From: Desulfobacter sp.
GTDB taxonomy: Bacteria; Desulfobacterota; Desulfobacteria; Desulfobacterales; Desulfobacteraceae
Length of the DNA: 62,227 nucleotides
Assembly: GCA_030145005.1 (NCBI GenBank)
Contig: JAQYWJ010000001.1
Location: forward strand, 1-62,227
Direction: 5' to 3'
Position numbers and translations under genes: made by a program. The notes beneath the pieces were generated by a model, which saw only the letters and a program-made list of their open reading frames with translations, did no database searches and was not told the DNA's origin. This document shows positions 42,359 to 53,123 of the stretch, piece by piece. Position 1 is the first letter of the stretch. The number at the start of each line of letters is the position of its first letter.

Positions 42359-45300
42359 TTACGCTTGTAATTCATCTAAAATATCCTGCAAGTGGCCGCT
42401 GTGCGCCGCGTAATTCTGTCCATAATTATTAAACTGGAATACAAAGTTGGTACTGCCATACAAACGTGAAGTCCGACCCAGCCAATTGAGCGCCTCTTCA
42501 AAGTCAGCGTTGGGGATATTGCTGGGAATCAGCATATTGTGGCCGTAAGTTCGGATATTCCGGTTGCTGTCATAGACATGCTCCAGCACTGAGTTATTTA
42601 ACATAAAACCTTTCCAGGTGTTTCGTACCGCATTCCCCCATGGTGTACCCGGCGCACCATCATATATTGGAATGACTACATCGGAGACAGGCTGGATAGC
42701 CGGCCAGTTCAACCGGTTCACGGTCGCACCGAACCAGATCGGGAACAGGTATTTGCCGGCATGGTTTGCTCTGATCCAGCGCGCAAGATTCTGAACGGCA
42801 GCGGTGGCATTCAAGCCGGCCACATTGTACCACTCCAGGTCAAAAGCAACGCCAATAAATGAATTATGGGCTCGGAAAGTATCAAAGACTTCCTGAACGA
42901 TGGCTTCGACATCCTCATCATGCCCAACATTTTTTAAACCCAGATTAATGGTAGCCCACATGTTGGCGGCATCCATCCGTGTCAGCAGGGCGTCGAGATT
43001 TGGATTTGGATCGACAAAATTGAATACGGGGTGACCATGCGGTTGTGCTGCATTCAGGTTTGTATCGTAAAATGCATTGGGCCGTGTTGCACCTGCCTGT
43101 GGCACGACAGTGACAATATCAGCGTAATCAAGGTGACTTGCCGTAAAATCATTAAAGACTGTCTGGTCGCCGTTTGCAGCTCTGATATCATTGATGTCAA
43201 ATTGATAGACGCCCGCCGGGAATCCAATGTCATAATCCCTGCGATCCACATGCAGTACATAACGCCGATCAACTGTTGTCGGGTCTGTGTTCAACATGAT
43301 TCTTTCAAATTGCATATGGCTGAAATGATTCCGTAAAGCCTGTGCAACAGCCGTGTCCGGCCACGGCAGCAGAATATCGGTTGCACCAATCCGGTTGGCT
43401 CTTGTATTAAATCGATTTCCGCCACTGCGATCGATATCAGCGGCATCGCCGAACATATGCCGGATCTGATTTATTCGATAGCCTGATTGACCATTGACTG
43501 TACGCAGGACATGGCAATCATTGATTTTATCCGGCGGTACAAAGCCGGTTCTGACAATAAATTCTTCATTGGCGCCGAATGCCGCCCGCAGTGCCTCCAT
43601 ACCAGTCAGAAATGTTCGTTTGGACAAGGGCATATAACGTAATACCTGCGGCGGATTATTACCGCTGAGCGTCTGTTCCTTCCAAAAAAACTGTTCAAGA
43701 TAGATATGTCCGGACAAGTCGGTGTAACTGCGTTCACCGGCACCGGGGAAACGGTAGAATTCATCCGGGGCCCGGTGTTGTGTCTGTGCAGCGGCGAGAT
43801 TGGCGCCTGCCAGGGGTTTATGAAACTCCAGTCCGGTTTCGTCAAATGTCGGATACGTACCGATCTCCCTGCGCAGATCACGGGTCGCCCGGTGCCAATC
43901 CGCCGTCAGGTCGGCAGTCTCGACATCACGCAAATAAGGTATGAGTGCGACGACACGAAAAATACGTCGTGTATCCCCCCAGGTTTCTTCTGTTCCATCA
44001 GCAAGTCTGATACGCAGTTGGCCGCCGTCGATTCGAACTCGCAGGCAATAACGGCGATGAACACCCGGTTCTACATCGTTGAACCGGAACCGCCTGCGCC
44101 AGGGCGCCGTCGCTTCACTCTGGGTGACATGAACAAAAACATGCTCCGGAATAATCAGATAATAATCCCTGCCGGCTGTTATCTCAGTATCCATTTTCGG
44201 ATCGAATTCACCGGGCCGAACACCGGGTCTGAGTATCTGCGCATCCGGACTATTCGCCAATGTAATGGTTTGCTGGTAAGAGGTTGGCTCTGTCGTATGT
44301 AAATAGGGCCGCCGATCAACATTCAGCGTTATCGGTGTACCGGCAAAATCCATGTCATTGTGTCTCGAATCCGGCCAGCGCAAAGTGAAATGAAGCATGC
44401 TTAATGGGCGTTCATCCGGCCGGACAATCCATAGATTCCCTGCCAACTCATCTCTCCAACCCAAGGTGCCTGGCGGGTTGGCATTATAAAGGGCTTCACT
44501 GGCGGGTCGAGTCGCTGCATTGCCTATCAGATTGATGTCAGCGTTATTTGCTCCGCCATGCGCCGCTGCGTAGTCAACCTGATACAATTGCACCATGAGC
44601 CGGCGGAATGCATAGTATTCAGGGGATACGACACAACCCGCAGAACTGCAGCCGACGCCGTTAGCGATACTGAAATGCAACCGTATCTGCGTTTTCCCGG
44701 GGCCGCCGTCAACAGGATTTGCCCCGTGTGCGGCTGAATCAGGTGTCACGGAATAATCGGTGTCATGATGCTCACGACCAAAGTAGAATCGGTTTTCACG
44801 AACGCCATCATAGGCTTCGCCATGATCTCTGATCAGAAAGCTGTAATTTCTAAAATCATTCGTTGAACGGCTACTGGCGAAATCATAACGCTGATTTCCC
44901 CTGATTGATGACAGGTTCTGACTCCCTCTGACATTGTGTCGCTTGCTGTACGTATTCCACCTGAACGGCCTCGTGCCGTGAACGGTACCGTCCTTAATGA
45001 TAAACAAGGCGCCGTCGAAATGATCATACCCTCTGACAGCGGCATGTGGACCACCATTCAAGTTATAATTCACAGCGGGTAACCGGCCGCTGAGGCCGGC
45101 GGGGATATGCCAGGCCGTCTGCCCGCCGTCCAGATCCGGTTCACCATCTATAGTAACGATATCATTGGCGTTATCAATATCAAGAATACGGTAAGTTTTA
45201 CCTGGACGAATCCGGTCATCAGGCAGGTAGATGGTGTCAAAGCGTTTGTTCACACGTGATAATTGATCAATCGTCCCGGCAGGAATGGGGGGAATATCAA

Positions 45301-48046
45301 GATGGATTCTGTCTTTGGCAACGGAAGCCATTAACCCGCGAAGGGTACCGCCCCTGTTAAGATCGATATGCCACTCAGATTGATTGTCAGCCAGATCCGG
45401 TGTGCCATTGAGCATCAGTGTGTCAGCTTCATTATCGAAACTGCTGATCAGGTATTCTTTATCAAGTCTTCCCCGATCGGCCTCAAGGACAATGCGATCG
45501 GTACCGGCAGTGAGGCGGCTGAGGTCGACGCCGCTGTCCAGTTTAATAATGCGACCTTCAGAAACAGCTGCGGTACCGGTTAACTGGGAGGTATCCCTGG
45601 CGCCAAAACCGTCAATAATGACCACATGCCAATCGCTGGTAAAATCGACACGTGTACCAGGCATGTCCGGCATGTTTGCACCGGTATCGCGCGGAATTAA
45701 TGGGCGCCACGGGTCATTAAAATTAAAATAGAATTCGGTAATGGCTTCCAGTTGAAATAAGTTTTGCCAGTCTTCATCATCAAACTCGAACAGGGCTGCA
45801 GTACTGTCTGCAGGGGCATGGCCGGAGCGTTTCAGCAGGCGGGCCTTCCACAAATCTTTCTGATTATTGCCTACAGTACGCCATTGCGCGGAACTCAGTC
45901 CATGGCTGCGCCGAATGTCATTTAATACCGACATGGGATAGAGCTGGTTTCGGGTGCCGGCAATCGCCTCGGCAGGTGTGAGTGCAGGATCTATGACCGG
46001 CCAGCGGACAGGGATCAACTCCAGTAACTGATCAACCGCAGATTGTCCTTCCGTGACAAATTCACGCATCCAGTTATAGCTGTGTGCCGGATCAATTTGC
46101 CCATGGTTGTTTATCACCGCAAAGCCAAGCTGCCTTTGTCCGGCAGGCGCATTTTGTGTGGATGCATTGGCAATAATATCGCCGGCTTCGATTTCCAGGG
46201 TGATCTGGCCGCGCACAAACAGCGCGGCCCGTTGATTTCGATTGAGGGTGCCGGAGCCTTCCGGCAGTGTTGCGGCATCTAGCTGGGATCCTAGCCTAGT
46301 TTCCAGGGAGGCCGTTTCGATATTCAGATAGGTGAAACCGGTAATATTGCCGAGCCCATTGGCGCGATCACGAAACCGGGCATTGTTGGCAAGATGTTCT
46401 GCAAGATGCAGATAGACGGTAACCGTTGCAGGCAGAGGCTCATCCGCTACCGGAACAGAGGCAACAGGCGGTGCGGGACCGCCCGCCACTGCCTCAATAG
46501 CAGGCGGGTTCATGGAGAGGATACCATCCGATGCGGCAATGACTTCACCGTTTTCAGTCGTTTTTACTGCTGCATGGGAATGGAAAGTGCCTCCGGTTTG
46601 TCCATAGGTATATTCCAACGTCCAGTCAGCGAGAGTAATAAACAACCTCAAGGGTTGGCGCATGATGACGGTGAAGGGATGCTCCAATAATGTGCTCTCG
46701 GCTATTCTGTCGGCAGATTCGGCCAGCACCGCTGTTAGCAGGACATCCTCATGTTCATGCGTGGCCGCTGTCGCCGTACCTGTAACAATAGCTTCTCTGA
46801 CAGGTGTCGCGGCAACTGCATCAACATCGGCATTGGCTGCACCCTCTGATGTTCTTATGTTCCAGGCAATATTATTTGGCAGGGGATCAGGTTGTACGAT
46901 TGCCCTGACCGTAGTTTCTTCACCAAGATCCAGAAACCTGGGGAACGGACTGCCATCAGCCAACTGTAATTGAATAGTGGCGACTGTTATGGAATGGTTA
47001 ATGCGTATATCCGGCGGTGTCAGGGTAGTGGTAAAGGTAAGTTGCAATTCTGCATCACCGGCCGCCGCACTTACGGCTGTCGTGTTGAGTGTGATTTGTG
47101 AAGCACTGACATCGGTACCGGCCGGAAAGCCGATTTTGTCAGCACCTTGTGTAATCTGCCAATTGATGGTCTGCAGCACGCCGGCAGGTGATAATTCCGC
47201 GCGCAGGACCAATGTTTTATTCAAGCCCAGAATATGGGACATTTCAGTATTGCCGGTTTCACCTGTCAGTATTGTTGCCCGGATAATGGACAGGGATTGA
47301 ACCGCCATCAGGGCGGGGCCTTCTTCAGGCTTGAAGAGTAAACAGACTTTTCGATCGCCCAATGCTTCACTGGCAAGTATGCCTTTCAGCCTGCTGTTCG
47401 TTGCATGCAAAGGGATATCTGCACTTGACGATTGGGCAGTGGATGCAGAGGTGGTTTCAGATCCTGATGCCGCTTCCGATTCAGGTTCAGGTTCAGGTAT
47501 CGGTAACACCTGTAGTGCTTCGGGTGTGGCGCTAAACCAGTAAAACTGTCCCGTTCCTCCAGGCTCGGTGTTTGCCGTTAAATTAATCTCGTCACCAGCC
47601 GGAATATAAGCGGGGACCGGGTCAGTCCCATTTTCCAGGCGGATATTTACCGAGGTATCGATGGGGCCGACCGTCAGTGGAAAACTCTTTTCCTTGTCGC
47701 CATTAACAATAATATCCAGATACAAATCCACTTCTTCACTGGGGGTTGCGGCGCCGGCAAAGATTTCATACACGCCTGTGGCATTTTCGGTGAGTGTTTT
47801 CGAGAACACTTCACTGCCGGCACTATCAAACCGGACCCTGGGTTGCTGGTTGTCGCTTGAGGCCCGGAATCGGATTTCAACCTCGCCATTTTCCAGCACC
47901 GGCTCCCATTCAACCTTGACGAGCAGATATGATGATGAATTTGCAGCAAACCGGTCTGCACACGCTACTGTGACATTGGCTTGCCAGCGGTCTGCCCAAC
48001 ACAGGGTTCCTCGCTTGACTTTTCCTGCGACAATTTCAAATGGCAT
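42359..48046 (-). CDS. Giant multidomain particle protein with Ig-like, L,D-transpeptidase-like and TIM-barrel-like regions
   Basis: 1895 residues, no signal peptide. The N-terminal ~550 residues are Ig/bacterial-surface-type beta domains (VRFDSAGSEVFSKTL; LRAELSPAGVLQTINWQI). Residues ~900-1040 carry related units ending in GTPDLADNQSEWHI and GEPDLDGGQTAWHI. Around 1040-1160 there is HFDGALFIIKDGTVHGTRPF and then GVGCSSAGCVVSPEYYAF (~1130), reminiscent of the SxGCIR active-site Cys of L,D-transpeptidases. The last ~250 residues look like a TIM-barrel glycosidase (WATINLGLKN, GVAFDLEWYN at ~1730, FPIWFGATVNRL, VIPIYDG, FVFQFNNYGQNY). Its place between tape-measure genes and hub suggests a cargo or needle protein acting on cell wall or glycans; that is inference. 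Confidence 0.75.
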   Translation of the reverse strand: MPFEIVAGKVKRGTLCWADRWQANVTVACADRFAANSSSYLLVKVEWEPVLENGEVEIRFRASSDNQQPRVRFDSAGSEVFSKTLTENATGVYEIFAGAATPSEEVDLYLDIIVNGDKEKSFPLTVGPIDTSVNIRLENGTDPVPAYIPAGDEINLTANTEPGGTGQFYWFSATPEALQVLPIPEPEPESEAASGSETTSASTAQSSSADIPLHATNSRLKGILASEALGDRKVCLLFKPEEGPALMAVQSLSIIRATILTGETGNTEMSHILGLNKTLVLRAELSPAGVLQTINWQITQGADKIGFPAGTDVSASQITLNTTAVSAAAGDAELQLTFTTTLTPPDIRINHSITVATIQLQLADGSPFPRFLDLGEETTVRAIVQPDPLPNNIAWNIRTSEGAANADVDAVAATPVREAIVTGTATAATHEHEDVLLTAVLAESADRIAESTLLEHPFTVIMRQPLRLFITLADWTLEYTYGQTGGTFHSHAAVKTTENGEVIAASDGILSMNPPAIEAVAGGPAPPVASVPVADEPLPATVTVYLHLAEHLANNARFRDRANGLGNITGFTYLNIETASLETRLGSQLDAATLPEGSGTLNRNQRAALFVRGQITLEIEAGDIIANASTQNAPAGQRQLGFAVINNHGQIDPAHSYNWMREFVTEGQSAVDQLLELIPVRWPVIDPALTPAEAIAGTRNQLYPMSVLNDIRRSHGLSSAQWRTVGNNQKDLWKARLLKRSGHAPADSTAALFEFDDEDWQNLFQLEAITEFYFNFNDPWRPLIPRDTGANMPDMPGTRVDFTSDWHVVIIDGFGARDTSQLTGTAAVSEGRIIKLDSGVDLSRLTAGTDRIVLEADRGRLDKEYLISSFDNEADTLMLNGTPDLADNQSEWHIDLNRGGTLRGLMASVAKDRIHLDIPPIPAGTIDQLSRVNKRFDTIYLPDDRIRPGKTYRILDIDNANDIVTIDGEPDLDGGQTAWHIPAGLSGRLPAVNYNLNGGPHAAVRGYDHFDGALFIIKDGTVHGTRPFRWNTYSKRHNVRGSQNLSSIRGNQRYDFASSRSTNDFRNYSFLIRDHGEAYDGVRENRFYFGREHHDTDYSVTPDSAAHGANPVDGGPGKTQIRLHFSIANGVGCSSAGCVVSPEYYAFRRLMVQLYQVDYAAAHGGANNADINLIGNAATRPASEALYNANPPGTLGWRDELAGNLWIVRPDERPLSMLHFTLRWPDSRHNDMDFAGTPITLNVDRRPYLHTTEPTSYQQTITLANSPDAQILRPGVRPGEFDPKMDTEITAGRDYYLIIPEHVFVHVTQSEATAPWRRRFRFNDVEPGVHRRYCLRVRIDGGQLRIRLADGTEETWGDTRRIFRVVALIPYLRDVETADLTADWHRATRDLRREIGTYPTFDETGLEFHKPLAGANLAAAQTQHRAPDEFYRFPGAGERSYTDLSGHIYLEQFFWKEQTLSGNNPPQVLRYMPLSKRTFLTGMEALRAAFGANEEFIVRTGFVPPDKINDCHVLRTVNGQSGYRINQIRHMFGDAADIDRSGGNRFNTRANRIGATDILLPWPDTAVAQALRNHFSHMQFERIMLNTDPTTVDRRYVLHVDRRDYDIGFPAGVYQFDINDIRAANGDQTVFNDFTASHLDYADIVTVVPQAGATRPNAFYDTNLNAAQPHGHPVFNFVDPNPNLDALLTRMDAANMWATINLGLKNVGHDEDVEAIVQEVFDTFRAHNSFIGVAFDLEWYNVAGLNATAAVQNLARWIRANHAGKYLFPIWFGATVNRLNWPAIQPVSDVVIPIYDGAPGTPWGNAVRNTWKGFMLNNSVLEHVYDSNRNIRTYGHNMLIPSNIPNADFEEALNWLGRTSRLYGSTNFVFQFNNYGQNYAAHSGHLQDILDELQA

Positions 48047-48077
48047 AGCTATTATTCATCTCTTAAATGTTATCCGT

Positions 48078-51000
48078 TTAAGTGATATTCACAGTAAAAG
48101 TTTTTTCCACAATCGCACCAAAATTATTTCCGGTGCCGGTCCATGTCTTACCAACCCAACGCAATTCATGCAGATAAAGTTTTTGTAAGGTTACTTCCAG
48201 ATTGTCATTTTTTGTCGGCGGAGAAAAAGTCGCATCCGTATCAAAATCGGGTTGATAAGAGATAAGCAATGTTTCTGCGGCTGCCGGCGTTGCGGCCGGA
48301 ACCGTACAGGTCAGGGGTATTTCTCCATCATTATCTGTTGCACGGTATAAGTCGGTTGCCGGCGGCGCTGATGGTGCATGTCGACCATGCAGGGTGTTCG
48401 GACCGGGAGCGGCATCCAGCGTATAGTGTCCGGGAGTGCCTGTCTGAACAGTAATTTTTATGTTGTAACCGGGCAAGGATTCACCTATAGCATTCTTGAC
48501 TTGTATGATCAGGGTCTTAGCGTTGCCGGAAGCAACATTGATCTGGTCGATTGCCGGACCGGCGGAGCCGCCTATTTGCTCTGAAACGGAAATAACGGGC
48601 ATAAGTTGATTGTTGACTTCAAAAATTGACTGAATGATTTGTGCTATGTCGGGATCTATTCCATAGGCACGGCTCAATACCTGCAACAGGTATTGTCGTG
48701 AGGCATTATTGTTTTGCTCACTGGTGGGTGATTCCGGAAAATCACGCAGGGCTTGACGGAATATATTACAAAAGAGCTGACTCTTATCACTCGACAGGTG
48801 GTTATTATGCCGATACCAAAAACAGCCGGCATCGGCAAACAGTAATTCCGGCTCGATCAGTGCATGATGCATTTGCCATAATGTATTGGCAAGGTAACCT
48901 TCATTTTGCATACCCTTTCCGGGATCATCAAATGTGGGTGCAGCGGCGCTTGTCGCACCGCCATACAGGTATTGAGGTACTATTGAGCCTGGAATGGGGT
49001 TTTTGTTGGCATCATACTGGACTGTACGAATGTCAGCTAATGTTCCCTTGCCACCGGACATCTTAAAACCGCGCAGCGGATTGATATTGCCGAATTCACA
49101 ACCGCTTCCCCAAAACATTTGATGATATTGCGCATAGGCCTCGGTAAAGGCAAGGTTAGGAGAAATGATGTCACGTCTTTGATGTGTCCCCCCCACCCTG
49201 GCATAAGGGATTTCCGGGTGACATGAATAATCAAAAATCCAATGGGCCATTTCATGGGCAATGGTTGAGTCGTCCCAGGCATCATGACTACGGCCGCTTG
49301 GATCCTCTCCTAGATTAATAGTATCGGCTCCCCATCCGTGTGAACTACCTCGTGTGGAGCGCATATTGAAATAGAGTTCGAGGTCTTTATCTTCCCAGCG
49401 ATGGCCGGCATCATCTTCACGGGTGATATGTCTTAACCAATGTTGCGCCTGGCGAACCACTTTCAGAACGTTTGTTGCGGAATGCATTTTTTCAACATGG
49501 TTAAAGTAATGTCGCTTGTCATACCTGTCTTCGGAATAGTCATCAGACGGGTTGGTTTCGATCTCACTGACTGAATTATCAGGGCCTGCTGATATACGCA
49601 GACCGAGTTCATCCCGCCAATCTTCATCGGCCTCGCAGCAGATTGAAATATCCGGCAGTGCTTCACCCAAATCAAACAGATTGGCATGGAAATCGGTGTG
49701 GATACGTAACAGGCGGACTTGATTATGGGCGGTATCGCTGACAATAAGCAGACCATGAGAGTTGAGCACGGCATTCGATGGATTATCGAGCCTTATTAAC
49801 CGGGATAATTCAGTGTCGTAAGTACGGTGGTGAATGATAGCGCCGGAACTCGTATGACCTGTCACTTGTTGCCTGACAAAGTTCATAAAATCCCAATAGG
49901 CAAGCACGGAACCGGTTTGATCCATCAGCAGGATTCGGTTATTCCCCCTGTCTGTTACCAGCAGTTCAATAACGGTAGTGTTTTGAAATTTATTTTCTAC
50001 AATCGAAATACCGGAAGGGGCAGCGAACGCCAGGCTTGCATTTGTGGGCGTTATCTCACGTAGATAATTATCCTCGTCATCATACTTGAGGATACGATTT
50101 TTTCCGGTATCAGCGACATAAAGATAGCCGGCAGAGTCTGAAGTCACATCTTCAGGGTTGCTGAGTGAGTCACCAGGAGCCGCTTCAATCAGATGACTTA
50201 TCCCGCCATGAGCATCAATTCGCTTGATGCGGTCGTTCCCTTGCTCAGCAACATAGAGGGCGCTACCACTTTCACGACTGACATATTCAATACCTCGTGG
50301 GTTATTAAACTCGTTATCATGTATCCCCCCTTCACCCCATTTGCTGACAAAAGTGCCACTCAGGTCGAACTCCTGGATACGGTTGTTGTTTGTGTCCGCG
50401 ACAAAAATCTTATCCGAGGCATTGTTGATAACCAGCCCTGCAGGGGAATCCATTTCACCATCCGCGCTACCCTGTGTTCCGCCACCCGTGGCTTGTAATG
50501 CCCCGGATGAGTCGAATTTTTGAAATCGATGACTGTTTTTATCTGCTACATAGATGTTATCGCTGTTATCGACAGACAGGCCTTGTGGTTCATTGAAGCC
50601 ACCCCATTTGAGAAGATAGCTGCCGGCGGGATCAAATTTTTTTACTTCATTTGAGGCAATGTCACTGTCACTGACATAAATATTATTGCTTGAGTCAATG
50701 GTAATCCCTATGGGTGAGTGTAATTGTTCACCAACAGGGCCGGACGTACCAAAAGAATCAATGTGCACCCCTGCGGAATCAAATTTTTGTACTCGATGAT
50801 TATTATGATCAACAACAAACACATTATCGCTACTGTCTATCGCTATACCTTTAGGTTCATCAAATTCCCCGTCCCGACGGCCACTGCCACCCCATTTGGT
50901 AATAGAAACACCACTGCTGTCAAACTTTTGAACTCTGTTGTTTCTTCCATCGCTTACATATATATTATCTGAACTATCAACAGCAACAGAGTGTGGCTGG

Positions 51001-53123
51001 TCGAATTCCCCTTGTCCTTTGCCTTGACGACCCCAGCTCATGATAAGTTCACCACTACTGTTCAGTTTCTGGATTCGATGGCTGGTTGTTTCCACGACAT
51101 AAAAATTTCCTGTTGAATCTGTCGCCAGGGTACCGGGTTGGTTTGACCATGTACTACCGATATCCTCCTGGTGGCTTAAATCACCGCCATAGCGGCGTAT
51201 GCGGTTATTAGCGGAGTCGGCAACGAATGTTGTCGCGCCATCGAAGCTGATACCAACGGGATTGTTGAACCCGTCCGCGGCAGGTGCGGCATCGGGATTC
51301 AATATGAAATCCGCGTTTGGGCGATAAACTTTTACCCTGTTATTACCTGAATCTGCGATCCACAAGGCATTGTCATGTTTGTTGTATGCCACATAGGCAG
51401 GGGCATACAGATAGTTATCAGAAAGGCGCGCTTGCCAGAGATCACCAACCTGGTCAGGTACATCACCATCATTTTTTACATTACCATTCGCAGCATAAAC
51501 CGTCCCGCGCAGTACCTTTCCATTTGCGTTATCACTGACATAGACCTCACCACGATTATCAACGGCAACACCGGCAGGAGCCAGGGTGTCCGGCCCCATG
51601 TTTGGTTGCCAATGACATAAATAATTGCCATTTGTACTATCAAGGCGCTGGATTCGGTTATTGGCAGATTCAGCAACATATAGATAGAGGTGCTTGGGAT
51701 CCAGGGCCAGGCCGAGAGGGGTGTCAAATTCCCGGTTGCCGTTACCACTACCGCCACCGGCCTTTTCCCAGTCGGCATCATGATCGTAGCCGGTGCCTGC
51801 AGCATTAACACGCCATTTAGAGACACGGTGCCAGCTCTTATCGGCAACATACAGGGAACGATTACGATCACTGCAGACGGCAACGGGTTCCCATAAGGCC
51901 TGGGCAACGGCATGGGCATCTGAGGCGCCACTCGCGCCGCTTGGAGCACCAAACTCGCTAAGGTAACTCCGACCAAAAACCGGAAAAACACTGCGCCTGA
52001 TGGAACGTGGGCCATTACCCGTGATTTCAAGACGCAGGACCTGGACGCGATGGTTACCGGTATCGGCAACGGCCAGCCATTCATTCTCATCCACTTCATG
52101 TCGCGGCACGACTGTCAGGTCTGTCGGGTCTTTAAACTGTAAATTACCGGAACCCCTTGAACCTATGCGCCGCCAATATTCATATTTACCGGATTCCCCA
52201 TCGTCATTCTCAAGGTGGAAAACGATAATCCTATCATTGCCTGTATCGGCGACATAGAGGTTACGGTATTGATCAACGGTCAGACCACCCGGAGAGTCAA
52301 AACCATAATTAATAGTTTCACAGAGATAACCATTCGGATAGAAACGGCGAATATCATTGCCGTCTATCATGAAGACAAAACCATGCAGGTCGGTTGTCAA
52401 AGGACCGGTTGTCTGAAAACTGCCTTGTCCCAAGCGGCCTGTCGGTGCTTCAGGTGGATCGATACAGGCCTTTGGCGACGCGGGTGGGGTTGGCCGATTC
52501 GTTTCCACGGTTGGCCATACATTGTGATAGGGATAGCGATCATCTTCGCCAATTGGGATGTATTTGTCGTCTGTGACGTCGGCACTATGGTCGTAACCGA
52601 TACCTGTTATTGTGTCATCAAAAAAAATGTCATTGTCGGACAGGTAAAAACGCAAGGTATGCTGCGGTATGGCAATAGGATTCCTGATATTAGAGGGGTC
52701 GAAGTCGGTATAGGATAGTTGCAACCTGCCGGACAGGCCGATGTAGATCTCGAGGGGGGCGTCGATATTAGTGTAATTAAGGATCCCGCCCAGGCGGCGT
52801 CTTACATAGTGTCGGGTTTCCCATTTGTCGGGTAAGGTGAACTGCTCGGTAGCAGGCGCTGAGGCAGGGATTATACGATTGGCTTCAGGCAGTGTTATGG
52901 TGAAGTAAGGGTTAAGATTATCAGCATCATCTTCATCGTAAGTTAATTCAACTGAAGCCAGGCCGTCAGCATCGGTGACATCATTCCCGGAGGAGATGTC
53001 CGGATCCCATAAAAACCGCTCATGTTCACAGAGGAGAGTGGCGTTAGGCACCGGGATCATTTCGCCACGACGCGTGTCGACGGTAAAGACCTTTACATAG
53101 ACCGTTGTGGTTGTAGTAGCCAT
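48078..53123 (-). CDS. NHL beta-propeller protein with C-terminal zinc-metallopeptidase-like domain
   Basis: 1681 residues, no signal peptide. N-terminal beta domain (1-230, VTDADGLASVELTYDEDD), then about 17 NHL-type repeats between ~240 and ~1150 (units such as NIYVSDGRNNRVQKFDSSG, LYVADTGKNRILKYD), enough for two to three propellers. Around 1285 is STIAHEMAHWIFDYS, an HExxH zinc motif, with FTEAYAQYH about 35 residues later as a candidate third ligand (gluzincin style). The last ~200 residues contain a Big-1-like Ig domain (KTLIIQVKNAIGESLPGYNI). It overlaps the tape-measure gene by one base (TAATG). Probably a particle-borne protease or a receptor-binding protein; both are inference. Confidence 0.8.
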   Translation of the reverse strand: MATTTTTVYVKVFTVDTRRGEMIPVPNATLLCEHERFLWDPDISSGNDVTDADGLASVELTYDEDDADNLNPYFTITLPEANRIIPASAPATEQFTLPDKWETRHYVRRRLGGILNYTNIDAPLEIYIGLSGRLQLSYTDFDPSNIRNPIAIPQHTLRFYLSDNDIFFDDTITGIGYDHSADVTDDKYIPIGEDDRYPYHNVWPTVETNRPTPPASPKACIDPPEAPTGRLGQGSFQTTGPLTTDLHGFVFMIDGNDIRRFYPNGYLCETINYGFDSPGGLTVDQYRNLYVADTGNDRIIVFHLENDDGESGKYEYWRRIGSRGSGNLQFKDPTDLTVVPRHEVDENEWLAVADTGNHRVQVLRLEITGNGPRSIRRSVFPVFGRSYLSEFGAPSGASGASDAHAVAQALWEPVAVCSDRNRSLYVADKSWHRVSKWRVNAAGTGYDHDADWEKAGGGSGNGNREFDTPLGLALDPKHLYLYVAESANNRIQRLDSTNGNYLCHWQPNMGPDTLAPAGVAVDNRGEVYVSDNANGKVLRGTVYAANGNVKNDGDVPDQVGDLWQARLSDNYLYAPAYVAYNKHDNALWIADSGNNRVKVYRPNADFILNPDAAPAADGFNNPVGISFDGATTFVADSANNRIRRYGGDLSHQEDIGSTWSNQPGTLATDSTGNFYVVETTSHRIQKLNSSGELIMSWGRQGKGQGEFDQPHSVAVDSSDNIYVSDGRNNRVQKFDSSGVSITKWGGSGRRDGEFDEPKGIAIDSSDNVFVVDHNNHRVQKFDSAGVHIDSFGTSGPVGEQLHSPIGITIDSSNNIYVSDSDIASNEVKKFDPAGSYLLKWGGFNEPQGLSVDNSDNIYVADKNSHRFQKFDSSGALQATGGGTQGSADGEMDSPAGLVINNASDKIFVADTNNNRIQEFDLSGTFVSKWGEGGIHDNEFNNPRGIEYVSRESGSALYVAEQGNDRIKRIDAHGGISHLIEAAPGDSLSNPEDVTSDSAGYLYVADTGKNRILKYDDEDNYLREITPTNASLAFAAPSGISIVENKFQNTTVIELLVTDRGNNRILLMDQTGSVLAYWDFMNFVRQQVTGHTSSGAIIHHRTYDTELSRLIRLDNPSNAVLNSHGLLIVSDTAHNQVRLLRIHTDFHANLFDLGEALPDISICCEADEDWRDELGLRISAGPDNSVSEIETNPSDDYSEDRYDKRHYFNHVEKMHSATNVLKVVRQAQHWLRHITREDDAGHRWEDKDLELYFNMRSTRGSSHGWGADTINLGEDPSGRSHDAWDDSTIAHEMAHWIFDYSCHPEIPYARVGGTHQRRDIISPNLAFTEAYAQYHQMFWGSGCEFGNINPLRGFKMSGGKGTLADIRTVQYDANKNPIPGSIVPQYLYGGATSAAAPTFDDPGKGMQNEGYLANTLWQMHHALIEPELLFADAGCFWYRHNNHLSSDKSQLFCNIFRQALRDFPESPTSEQNNNASRQYLLQVLSRAYGIDPDIAQIIQSIFEVNNQLMPVISVSEQIGGSAGPAIDQINVASGNAKTLIIQVKNAIGESLPGYNIKITVQTGTPGHYTLDAAPGPNTLHGRHAPSAPPATDLYRATDNDGEIPLTCTVPAATPAAAETLLISYQPDFDTDATFSPPTKNDNLEVTLQKLYLHELRWVGKTWTGTGNNFGAIVEKTFTVNIT

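Noticed and set aside
47661..48188. Long plus-strand reading frames opposite the giant genes (for example 47661-48188, 52215-52718, 55803-56309)
   Set aside because: They lie antisense to well-supported coding sequence, have no ribosome-binding sites or recognisable domains, and follow from its codon composition.
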